Source: Lobosporangium transversale (lineage: Eukaryota; Mortierellomycota; Mortierellomycetes; Mortierellales; Mortierellaceae). From it: DNA of 64,000 nucleotides. The stretch lies in assembly GCF_002105155.1 (NCBI RefSeq), contig NW_019029011.1, positions 186,001-250,000 of the forward strand, read 5' to 3'. Under the pieces are notes generated by a model that saw only the letters and a list, made by a program, of their open reading frames with translations, ran no database searches and was not told the origin of the DNA. Positions 25,244 through 35,084 of this stretch are shown here, piece after piece. A program made the translations under genes and the position numbers. Positions within the stretch are counted from its first letter, which is position 1. The number at the start of each line of letters is the position of its first letter.

Positions 25244-25650
25244 TATATAAAAAAATAAAAAAATAAAAAATAAAAAAAAAAAAAAAAAAAAAAAACCGAC
25301 CTGCTCGGGAGCATTACTTGCAAAGACTGGTTGACCGTTCATTAATATGTCTGTAAAGACTGGCATCAAAATTGATAAAAACCGCGCATATTCGACTGAT
25401 TGGAACATCTCGACCGAATCCCGAAGCTCTGAGGCAATCTTTACCTTGAGCTTAATTTCTATTAAAAAAATAATAGTAATAGTAATAACAGAAGGGAAGA
25501 GAGACAATAAGTATATATGCTGGGTCAGCACACTACCCAGTAATTACTTGATGTAGCCTCTCAGATGTCTGCTTCTGATATCTTACCTAGGCCAGGATCA
25601 GACAAGCGAGTAGCAAAAACCTCACAGTTGACAACCGCTGGTGCAGCCAT
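12460..25650 (-). CDS. TRA1: TRA1/TRRAP, PIKK-family pseudokinase scaffold of SAGA and NuA4
   Basis: Binds transcription activators and anchors SAGA and NuA4. Thirteen proposed exons: 25650-25587, 25458-25301, 25161-24874, 24779-24576, 24490-24356, 24252-24124, 24036-23712, 23567-23367, 23265-15464, 15361-14237, 14104-13593, 13476-12998, 12893-12460. All phases agree, giving 3951 aa (human TRRAP about 3860, yeast Tra1 about 3744). The start [16 protein letters not shown] leads into HEAT-type helices, then FAT, ending near [19 protein letters not shown] Gln/Ala/Thr-rich insert covers residues ~3117-3390. A PI3K-like fold follows (about 3560-3870) with [13 protein letters not shown] where kinases have the catalytic loop, and no DFG: the expected pseudokinase. 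FATC ends ...[11 protein letters not shown]. The intron 15362-15463 uses a GC donor. T/A homopolymers occur in several introns. Confidence 0.95.
14440..15330 (-). repeat. TRA1: Gln/Ala- and Thr/Ser-rich low-complexity coding region of TRA1
   Basis: Within exon 10, degenerate CAA/CAG/GCT/GCC codons encode QAQAQ-type runs (about 14460-14900) and a Thr/Pro/Ala segment (about 14940-15180). It lies between the FAT end and the pseudokinase. Antisense open frames here are by-products of the codon bias. Confidence 0.85.
23655..23690. repeat. Poly-A (plus strand) in TRA1 intron
   Basis: A homopolymer of about 35 bases between TRA1 exons 7 and 8, among the longest of the intronic A/T runs in this window. 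Confidence 0.9.
25207..25242. repeat. ATT microsatellite in TRA1 intron
   Basis: About ten TTA/ATT units with one interruption, inside the intron 25162-25300, which also holds two poly-A stretches. Confidence 0.9.
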
Positions 25651-26362
25651 GATGCTTCAATGTTTGGATGCGTGATATATATATATATCTATTATAGATC
25701 AAATGATTGACAATAGTGCGTTAGTCTCAATAATCACGATAGCGAAGATGGCAAAGAAAGCAAAGATGGCAAAGATAACATTGATACCCAAGCAAGATAG
25801 ATTTTAATTATTTTGCTAAATTACGTTGTTGTGTATATGTGACCAATATAATGCCAAATGCTCTAGTGATTCAGGAATAGAATCTGTTTCAAGGCATGTA
25901 CAAGGAGGATATCTGCACGCGAACAATCAAGCCTTTCAATAATCTTCTCTTTCAAGATATATTTCCTTTAGAAATCAGTTGTAAAAAAAAAAGCGCGTAA
26001 ACGTTTTAAAAAATAAAAGGGAAATAGGTGAAGGCTCTGTTCTAATAAAATAAAGAAGGAAAGTATCGTAAAAAGCAAGGCGAAGGTAGAGGGAAGGTTG
26101 TTAATGTGGACAAGCGGAATGAGAACAATGGAAGAAAGAGAGAAATGTCTTAATAACTCCAGGGACACAAATTAAAAATTTTGTGGGCAAACCAATTCGA
26201 GAATTCATTTTTGTTGTCACATGATCAGTAGCCCTGTTCTTAAACTTCACCGAAAAATACTATTATCGTATGCACTACCATTTCAACCCACTTGTGAAAC
26301 TTCTTTCCGACATCATGCACATCGTTTCATAAACAAATCAATCCTCATTAATAACTCCCTTA
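25651..26362. promoter_or_regulatory. Divergent intergenic region TRA1/small membrane protein gene
   Basis: About 710 bases between two divergent starts; AT-rich with an (AT)n stretch near 25676-25690. Presumed to hold both promoters; no specific site was recognised. Confidence 0.4.
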
Positions 26363-26589
26363 ATGGCTCTCTTGGCTACTGTCACTGGATTCGCTACATT
26401 CGGCGTCGCCGCTCGTGCTTTCGCTTTAACTGTTCAACGCCGCCCCATCGTAAGCGGTAAGGAATTTTTTCTTGTCAACGTTGGATCAACACATCAACAC
26501 ATCCACACACACACACACACACACACAGACACACACACACATACACACACACACAACGCCAATAAGATATTTGTTTGCATTAGGTTGTT

Positions 26590-26621
<32 letters not shown>

Positions 26622-26916
26622 GATAACTAATGGCAACAGCAATATTCCACATCAGCTTTATATCAGCACACCAAATTGTGATGGCGTATGATAAACACCA
26701 TACAGGAGAATTAGCAGAAAGATTGATTGACTTGTATTTAACTAATAAATTTTGATACATTTAGGATTTGTTGGATATGGCATTTCAGCGACTGCCTTCG
26801 GAGGCCTTGGATATCTTGTTTACGGCATTGAGCAGAGACAGAATAAATTATTGAAGGAACGTAAGGAGGCATTGACGGCCAACCGTGAGAGAAGACTTGT
26901 TGCTCAAGATGCATGA
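26363..26916 (+). CDS. Small membrane protein (81 aa), possibly mitochondrial
   Basis: Two exons, 26363-26456 and 26765-26916, joined in phase 1. The alternative donor at 26450 runs into an early stop. The product starts MALLATVTGFATFGVAARAF, then VQRRPIVSGFVGYGISATAF, GGLGYLVYGIEQRQNKLLKE and a charged tail ending RRLVAQDA. There are two short Gly/Ala-rich hydrophobic segments with a basic loop between, then an amphipathic charged C-terminus. Size and layout recall small accessory subunits of fungal respiratory complexes, but I do not recognise the family and assign no function. The splice phase and uniform coding character support a real gene. The intron carries a (CA)n repeat and a poly-A run. 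Confidence 0.7.
26501..26555. repeat. (CA)n microsatellite
   Basis: A CA dinucleotide run of about 50 bases with a few interruptions, in the intron of the small membrane protein gene. Confidence 0.93.
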
Positions 26917-27320
26917 TAAGTCATATTCACTGAGATATCAACAGATATGAACAATTAAATGTTTCAAAGAGCAAGAATAAAAATAAAAATAAAATAGTAA
27001 AATAATGAGTTTGATCCTTTTGTTGTGTAATCAGTCTTCCTCCTCACCTATCAATTATTTCTTCCTCAACAGCATTATTCATTTCGCCAACAAAATACTC
27101 CGATATCATGGTTTCTTGCGAGATAAAATTTATTACTGCGCTTTCCTGTTAATTTGTTCTAAAACTATATCATGAGATAAAATAATGATAATAATGCGAA
27201 GAGAATCCTGGAACATGGGATGAGAGTAGGATCATTGTCGACGAAACTTTTCTCGTAGTTCTATAAATGACAAGTACTAATGAGTCAGTAATGCCTTTAT
27301 TACACAATCTTATCAAGATG
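26917..27320. other. Convergent intergenic region
   Basis: AT-rich 3' to 3' spacer between the small membrane protein gene and MBP1, with AATAAAA-like strings near 26976-26990. Nothing else was seen. Confidence 0.4.
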
Positions 27321-28091
27321 CTATGTACTAATAGTGGATATTGGTCCTGATGACGCTGTAGCGGATGAAGCTATAGCCTCTTGTTGCTTGACTCGACTCA
27401 TAAATCCTGCAACACGAGACAAATCAAGACTGGCACCATCGCTTTCCACCGCCAATGTCAATGGAACTAACATGTCATCCACTTTATCCAACGGAATATT
27501 GCAGCAGATGGCGATAACCTTTTTACAAAGAAGCTCGTTTGCGGATGTCTTGCTTCTCGTTTCTGCTAATTCTTGAGAAAGCTCCTCGTCGTTCTTTTGA
27601 TACGCATAAACCCTCGACCGCAAATGAATTACGTCCTCTTCTGCCAACCTTTCCCGCTCTAAACCCGCTCTCAATTGCTCTTCAGGCCCTTGAATAGATG
27701 ATGGCCTTGGAGGCGATTTGGGTACTTGGACGTTGAACAATGCATCAATATCATCATTGGTTCGGAGCTTACTCATATAACCCTTCTGGCTTCGCGTCTT
27801 TTGCGATTCCTCCTCTAGAGACAGCTCCAAATTTTTAATCTTTTGGTGAGCCTCCTCCAACTGCTGAACTTGAGTGCGGCACTGGCTGATCGTCCTGCGG
27901 GTTTCAGTAAGATCACGGGTGGCCTTTCGAAGAAGGTTTTGTGTATCCTGTAGTTGGTTTTGTCTTGTCATGATTTCTTGAGAAAATTCCACATCCAATT
28001 CATCAACCATCTTTTGCACCACTATTTGTAGGAAGGATAATATTAGAATACATGAACTATGCCAATATACTTCTGAAATAAGCCTTAAAGG

Positions 28092-28127
<36 letters not shown>

Positions 28128-29767
28128 CCTGACATGATCTCCTTGCCACGCTTTCCAGCTTGATTTTCTTTGGATGGATCCACAGACACGATAGGAGTGT
28201 AAGTGCGAGGCATAAATGGTTGTTCTGAAGGCCCAGACTATATGTTATAAATATATGCATAAGTACGCAGAATACAGCATCTAAACCTTCTGCATTGAGC
28301 CATATAAATGAGAAGTGGAGACTTTCTGATACTTACAGGAATATCATCTATACCAAAATCCTCAGCTTTCAGACCGACCTTATTCTCAATCTCACGGTTG
28401 GCGCCAACATCAATTAAGAACTTAGCCAAATATCTATCTCCAACCCGGGCCGCAATTGTCAACGCTGTATCGCCATTCTTGTCCTGAATATCAATTAATG
28501 ATGAAAAATCGCCCCCATTGCGTGCAATCCACTCTAAAAGACACTCTATGTAATAGTGCGCAGCAGCACCTCGGCCTCGCATCCCCGCTGTAACAGCAAT
28601 ATGATGTAGAAGTGTTCGGTTCTTACGATCCACAATTGGAATGGCTTTATGGAGGATATTGAGCAAGCGAGGAAACGATTGCTTATCAAAGTTATTGGTG
28701 ACAAGGACTGCCCTCACTAATGCAGATTCTCCACTGTAGTTGACTCGACGAATGTCTGCGTTTTTTTGGACAAGCAACTCCAAGACTTGAATCCTTGCTA
28801 GCGCCGCCGCCCAATGTAGTGCGGTATGGCCCTGATCATCAATGATGAGATCGATATCGAGATCACTTGGAATGATAGGGTCGGTCAGCAACGGTGGAAT
28901 TTCCTGTGATTCATCATTCAAAAATATAGCCATCAATATAGACCGATATTTTTCAACACCTTCTAATGGTTCATCCATCATATGATCCATTCCATGGTCG
29001 GCTCGAATTGCGTTGCTGGATTCATAGTCGAATGTATTGCCTTCTATTGGAGGATCTTGATCATATAGTATGGGTGAACTAGCTCTTGTCCGTTTGCGAG
29101 GAGGCTGATCCATGTTCCATTGAGGGGAGGGTGGAATAGAGGGCGACGAAGCATTGAAGGACGGATGAAGAGGTGAAGGTGTCATTGAAGGTGCATTAAA
29201 CGTCTGTGACCCACTAGGTTTTGCAGATGTGCTCCGTGCCCTCTTGTACATGGGACTTTGCCGTGGAGATGCTGCCTCTTTTACTGCTTTGACATTTTCT
29301 TTTGCCTTTTGAGCCACCATTTCCTTGGTTGGCGTGACATTGTCCACTTCACCTTGATGAATATCATATTCAAATAATGCGCGTAAATATGGCTCAACAT
29401 TGTATTCTTTGGCCAAATCTACTCCTCGCTGGAATGGCACCCTAGAAGAATTAAATAATAATCAAGAATAACAATTCAAACAATATCAGCATAATACAGT
29501 GGTTAACAACAGAGTATGATTTTCGTTTTGAACATACCATGTCCCTTGGTATTTGCCATAACCTCCTTGGACCTTCTCATGTTCACCTGTGAGTACATCG
29601 CGCTCTAGAATCTTTGTACGCTTGCCCTTTTCGATGCCAGCAACCTTAAGAATCTGAGTTGCATTCAAATGAGAGTCCTCCTTTCGACGCATGACCGCAA
29701 TGCCTCGACACATCAACTCATATACTGGTACACCCGAGTACACAGCCGTGTATATACTGCCTGACAT
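27321..29767 (-). CDS. MBP1: MBF-type transcription factor with APSES/KilA-N DNA-binding domain and ankyrin repeats
   Basis: DNA-binding subunit of the MBF/SBF class that drives G1/S genes. Exons on the minus strand: 29767-29538, 29441-28337, 28237-28129, 28021-27321 (714 aa). The APSES domain occupies residues ~1-110: [56 protein letters not shown] Ser/Pro-rich linker with basic [10 protein letters not shown] and [10 protein letters not shown] clusters (nuclear signals) follows. Ankyrin repeats (about 260-400) show [20 protein letters not shown] and [20 protein letters not shown]. The C-terminus (about 490-660) is a predicted coiled coil ([20 protein letters not shown]) used by this family to bind the Swi6-like partner. 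Mbp1 versus Swi4/Res paralogue cannot be settled here. Confidence 0.92.
28091..28124. repeat. Poly-A (plus strand) in MBP1 intron
   Basis: A 34-base homopolymer just downstream (in the transcribed sense) of the donor of MBP1 intron 3. Confidence 0.92.
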
Positions 29768-29989
29768 ATTTCTTTTCGTGATTCCTGCAACTGTACGTAG
29801 TATGTATTTTTATCTTCTTTTTTCTATTTTTTATATCAAGAGTGATGAGAGTGTAAGGATAAAGTTGAATGGACGCAAATTAAGGGTCATTAATCACGCG
29901 CCTTAACGCGAAAGATTCAGCATTTGTCTTTTCTTCTGTTGTGAAGAAGCGAAACATCATTAGTATTTTATTTAATAATAGCCTACTGA

Positions 29990-32900
29990 TCATGAAGCAC
30001 CTAAGGATAACTGCAAAATGTCGATGCCTTTTAGCATTGCAACCCATTCCAACACCTTTTTCTCGACCTCTAGTTGGCCCTCGATGTCCTCCTCTGCTAC
30101 AACAAGCACCGTAGGCATAACTGGTGCGCCAGGAATCACTAGCGGCGCATGCTGAAGTTCCAAAGCCGTTTGGAATGATCGTCTGCATTTGGTCCTAGAG
30201 GATGAGGGTAAGGGCGAGGATGATCTTACGATCGAAGATGACGAATGATACTCCTCGATCTGTTCCTGCACTTGTTGCAGTGCCATTAGAAGGCCTGCCT
30301 CACTCAGTTGTAACGCCTTAAGCAGAGCGCGAATACTGGGTGTGGCCTTAATACCGAGGGATGTTAGGCAATTGTCGACAAAATACGTGAGATCAATCTC
30401 CAATTGCTTGGCTCCAGAATCTGACAATCGCGAAAGATAATGATCCTTGAAAACGAGATTCGTTGACTGACCAGCAGATGAAGAAGCCAATGCAGGCGAT
30501 GATACACCTGCAAAGCGGTTGTGTTGAGTAATTGTTGGAATAATTGCTGCTGGAAATGATATCTGCTTCTGATTAGGATTATAAAGACGTTCAATTAACG
30601 TGTGCATCGCTGCCCGAGAGAGCGATGTAATCCATCGAAGCATTACAGTCAGATCATCTTCTTCAGTCATCTCATGCTCTCTATAGTCTTGGTATTCCTC
30701 CTTGATAGCAATATCGCTTTTGCCAACACTAAGGTCCTCTCCATTCACTTTGTCTACCACTACACCATCTTCATCTCCGTCAATGATGGCACTGGATGGC
30801 TGTTCTGTAGAATCCTGACGGTGAGTGGAATCGAGTGGCCTATCAGCATATGGTAATAAGTGAATACCAAACCGAAGTCCAAGATCACCTTTGTACATGT
30901 CAAAAGTTAGTGGCAAGCCCGAAAGCTGGCGGAGTAGCTCCTCCATATAATCACTGGGACTTGACCTAAATTTGATCACATCCGTGCGCGTACCGCCCAA
31001 AGTACTCTGATGAATTCGTCTTGTGCTCCTTAGATCGCCCTGTCCCTGCTGATCAATGCCTTCTGTCCAGCATGAAAGCAGCGCTATATCAGACAGGGGA
31101 CGTACTAATGGGATATATATGGAGTCGAAAATAAAGCGCTGGCATAACCTCGCTAAATGGGCTGCATACTGGTGGCTTTGAAGGTATAGGTGGTTGGGCT
31201 TGGGCTCCAGTCCCAAATCAGTCTCTGCAGAAAGACGGTCCACTCCATCACTAGCGAGCCCTCCAGTTACGGCTTGATCCTCCTTCAAGTCTGATTTCTT
31301 GACAATCTCTAAGATCTCTTGTAAGCGGAAGCTGTTAAGGTTGGATTGCTGGAGCAGCGCGATCGAGGCGTTAGGAGGCTGAATCGCCAGCCTAGCTCCC
31401 GAACCGGATGATCCGTGATCAAACATGGATGATGTTGTAGATGAAAGGTGGTGAGACCCTTGTTGATCACTGTCTAGACTTGCCCTATCGACCTTTATCA
31501 AATCCTCTACGCCAAGCAGCGCTTTCTTTGTCTTGATATCAAGATATTCGAGCTTGAGGCAGAGTTGACGGCAGAGGACCATCAACCGGAGCCCCATTTG
31601 GAATGAGCGCTGGTTCTGCTCACTGACATCTTCATCCCATCCTTCTGAATCTTCACCCTCATCTTCCTCGTCATCTAAAGCTTCATATTTGAGACCTGCA
31701 TTAGGATTTCTGCTACGGTCGTCGTACTTCGATTGACTGCTAAGAGTCTCGTCCACTTGTAGACCTGCTTTCTGTCGGCAATTCAGCAAAATCTCTGTAT
31801 AGCGATCTATTATTTCCTTGAAAAAATTATTGATCCCATCCAATAATCCTGGAGCTCCGAATCCATGTGTCAAACGTATACAACGCCCAATAGCTCCTTC
31901 TGCTAGACCGAACGCAATGTTGTTGGCGTTGGCCATAATCTTTACAAGATTGGAGCTGATCTTAGAAAGCTCCTGATACCGCACTGAATTATCCGAATGG
32001 GGCGCCATTGAGGGCATAGACTTGATGAGCAAGGACTGTAAATGAATGCCTTCCAGCTTTCCATAATCACGTTGATAGGGCATAAATGGTTCATACAGAA
32101 TAAATGCCCATTCATTGGGGTCGTGGATAGATCTAATCTCATGTGATTCAGGTCCAATTGATGATCGTATGGAATGTGTCCCCATACCATCTTTTGTATC
32201 AGCGCCTTGTACAAGAGTACCTGCTCTTGGTCGGCTACCAACATGCTCACGTTGGTTTCCAACTAACGGCTGTGAGACAATCCGCTCCAGCATTGCTCCA
32301 AATGATTCTGTGGCTGAGAAGGCCGAGATCCAAACTGGTAAACTTCCCTCGTCTCCAAGAGATTTGCCAACATGCTGTAAAACTATCTGCATGTTGGGAT
32401 CAATATGGGTGAAAATATCCTGGACAAGACTGTGGATCGTCGCAGCTGGATCCGAGAAAATTGTACTGATCCATGCAAATTCATCACGCAACATGCTAGA
32501 TGCATCTTTATAAAATGCATGCAATACTGAAAGAAAATCCTTTGAGTTTACAGCTGCATTATTGGGCGTCAATGATACAGTACTACTACTAGTTTTATGC
32601 GAGCTTATGTTGATCGCTTCGACCAAGGCTTCCCATTGCTGTAGTAAAGGAGCGCGCCGTTGAGAGTTGTAATACTCTTGAAACTTTCCCTGGCGACTGA
32701 TAAGCCCAAATGCAGTGATGAGGCTTTGACATAATGCAGTATCCTTTTGTTCGAGTGCTTCCTTGACTTTGCCCATTAACTGCCGCTCTAGTTGGTCCTT
32801 AAGTGCCAATAGGAGTGCCATACGATCGCCCTCGACAATAGTATTTTTGTAAACCACAAGTGAGCGTTCTGCCTCTGATAAGCGCATAGCAGCACGCATA

Positions 32901-33842
32901 AAATCGCCTTTAGTCAAGATTTCATTCGCTTCAGCTTCGAGGTTTCTCCAGTTCTCAGCCTCTCTTAGTGAAGCGTGTGTGGCCTCCATACGAGTTTTGA
33001 CCAAATCCAGGTACTTGAGCCGATCCAAGGACTGAGCCGTTTCAGATGAATCGACCAAGTTGATATCGCTTCTGACGAGCTGAATCCCTTCCTGCAATGT
33101 TTTTGTCTCTTGTCGTAATTGGTCGAGTTCATGGATGAGACGCGGAAGGGTCTTAACCATCTCTTGTGTTGTGACAGAAAGAGCAGTAGAAGTCTGATTA
33201 GCGAGAAGGTGGAGTTTTGTAAGGTAATTCGTGGCATGCTGAGTCAAGAATGCGTTATGGCTTTTGAATGCCGCTGTATTGGCCTTTTGCTGCTGTTGGC
33301 TCTCAGATGTCGAAAGAATAGTAGTGGATACGGAAGGAGATTGCAATAACGCGTCTTGATCAGCTTGGTTTTGGCCATCATCTAGTAAAGCAGACCAATC
33401 AACCCATACCATCCAATAATTATATATTTGCAGTATATTTATTGGGTGAATGATTCAATGTACAAAGAGACTCAAGGGCTCGAGTTGTCCTCTCCGGCTT
33501 ACCAAGTACAGGGTCGAGTGCTGGGGTTTGCAAGAGGTCTAAGGATGCATCTAGCGAGACATCTGAATCATTTAGCGTATTTAACGAGACCGATGGTTTT
33601 ATTGCACCACTTGCGTTTGCATTAGTGCTCGTTTGTGGCAACGATGAAGCGTGTGCTGAAATACTATTGACAGTTGTTGCAGTTGAAGAAGGTCTAGATA
33701 AGGTCACGTCAAGGACAGAATTAATCCATGTCTTGACATCAAAGTCAGGCGCAATGAATACTGGATCGATGGTTAGTCCCTGTCCCTGCGAGGGAGTGCT
33801 CGACAGCTGGCTGGGGGCTATCGGCCGTGCTGGAGGGGGCAT
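29990..33842 (-). CDS. COG7: COG7, subunit of the conserved oligomeric Golgi tethering complex
   Basis: Lobe B subunit of the COG complex for retrograde vesicle tethering at the Golgi. Exons on the minus strand: 33842-33503 and 33381-29990 (1243 aa). The N-terminus has FDVKTWINSVLDVTL, matching the FDVKEWINAAF of animal COG7. After a Ser/Thr linker come long helices: LLANQTSTALSVTTQEMVKT, LPRLIHELDQLRQETKTLQE, DLVKTRMEATHASLREAENW. The middle has LRLMVLCRQLCLKLEYLDIK, the end LEWVAMLKGIDILQLSLGAS. Animal COG7 is about 770 aa; extra length comes from acidic and Ser-rich inserts (for example DDEEDEGEDSEGWDEDVSEQ). Splicing within the short 5' intron restores one frame, phase 1. Head-to-head with the SDR gene, 189 bases apart. 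Confidence 0.85.
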
Positions 33843-34031
33843 CTAGGTTGCAGTACAAGTGAGGAAGAAGAAGGATGGTGATGAGAAAAAGAAACACATT
33901 TTTCCATCATCCATCCATTAACCTTCCCATGAGGTTGGGCAACATGAAAAAGCCACAATCGTGCCTGGAAAAAAGTGCCTGTTGCCTCAAGCTGATCTTA
34001 TTCATGTCTTCCATTCTCGCTCTTGCTGGTC
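33843..34031. promoter_or_regulatory. Short divergent promoter region COG7/SDR
   Basis: Only 189 bases separate the two start codons, so both genes must share this control region and their leaders probably lie within it. Confidence 0.5.
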
Positions 34032-35084
34032 ATGCTATCATCAGTCGTCCTTGCTGCCACTGTAACCGCCACTGTCGCATTGCCTGTGCTTGTTAGCTCA
34101 ATTATTCGTCGTCGCAGGATTATAGAGAGAATTTCTCTCATTCCGCATGACAAAGAACGCGTTGTGATCATCGGGGCAAGCTCAGGGATTGGATTAGAGT
34201 TAGCGAGGATCTATGCACATCGTCATGCACATCTCGTTATCGTTGCTCGTAGAGAGGAGCTTCTAGAACAGTTGGTGCAAGAATTAGGTACCATTGCAGG
34301 ATCAATACACGCTGTACAAGGGGATATCACTGCACCTGAGGATGTCCGTAGAATTACGATTGAGTCTTTAGGCGCGTTGCGTGGGGGCATAGATACATTA
34401 ATTATTTGTGCAGGAGTAATCTCAGTGCTGCCTTTCGAGGAGCTGGCGGGAATCAACTGTACAACTGCAAACAGAACCTTGAGCTCTGACAATGCCGAAT
34501 ACACACATCTGATACCCGCCAACCCTCAAGCGGCGTTGGAAGCATCTATTAAGATTATGAATGTCAACTATCATGCACCTCTCAATCTGACTAGCCACTT
34601 TCTCCCTGCATTAATACAAACCAGTTCTGCCGGGAATATTATTGTGGTTTCATCCATGGCTGGCAAGATTGGAGCACCCACACGCTCCATCTACTGCGCC
34701 AGCAAGCATGCAGCGCAGGGATTTTTTGACGCATTGGGAATGGAAGTTGAACGAACAGGGGTACATGTTGGAATCGTGTCTCCGGGCACTGTAGATACTG
34801 ATCTCCGTCAATCTGCTGTAGATTTGCCTAAATCAGAGGCATATGACTTGTCATCATCTTCATCAGCTCAAGCCAATACTTCCAGATCTGAGCTCAAGAG
34901 GATTGCAGGCACGAAAAAGGGTGCGATGACAGCGCATGCGTGTGCAGAGGGGATTGTTCGTGCATCGGATTATCGACAGCATGATGCAGTTATGCCATGG
35001 TTCTACCAAATGAGCCTAATACTCAATCTAATCAGCCCTCCGTTAGTTCGATGGCTGGCCAAGAAGAAGTATGGTTATCTGTAA
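34032..35084 (+). CDS. Membrane-anchored short-chain dehydrogenase/reductase (DHRS7B-like)
   Basis: Classical SDR using NAD(P)(H), substrate unknown. Single exon, 350 aa from the ATG at 34032. Residues ~1-22 form a hydrophobic anchor (MLSSVVLAATVTATVALPVL), followed by an RRRR stop-transfer cluster, so the enzyme is probably ER or peroxisome membrane-bound with the domain facing the cytosol (inference). Cofactor motif: RVVIIGASSGIGLELARIYA (TGxxxGxG type). IICAGV stands for the NNAG motif. The catalytic Ser is in IIVVSSMAGKIGAP and the YxxxK in SIYCASKHAAQGFFDALGME. GIVSPGTVDTDL is the PG motif. The C-terminus has a further hydrophobic stretch (YQMSLILNLISPPLVRWLAK) and a KKKYGYL end. Closest in layout to DHRS7B and similar lipid/steroid SDRs. 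Confidence 0.85.
   Translation: MLSSVVLAATVTATVALPVLVSSIIRRRRIIERISLIPHDKERVVIIGASSGIGLELARIYAHRHAHLVIVARREELLEQLVQELGTIAGSIHAVQGDITAPEDVRRITIESLGALRGGIDTLIICAGVISVLPFEELAGINCTTANRTLSSDNAEYTHLIPANPQAALEASIKIMNVNYHAPLNLTSHFLPALIQTSSAGNIIVVSSMAGKIGAPTRSIYCASKHAAQGFFDALGMEVERTGVHVGIVSPGTVDTDLRQSAVDLPKSEAYDLSSSSSAQANTSRSELKRIAGTKKGAMTAHACAEGIVRASDYRQHDAVMPWFYQMSLILNLISPPLVRWLAKKKYGYL

Noticed and set aside
26363-26626. Extended single-exon version of the small membrane protein gene
   Set aside because: It reads through the GT donor into CA repeats and poly-Lys; the two-exon model is better.
34004-34031. Upstream ATG for the SDR gene
   Set aside because: Out of frame with the SDR coding sequence; 34032 is the first in-frame ATG.
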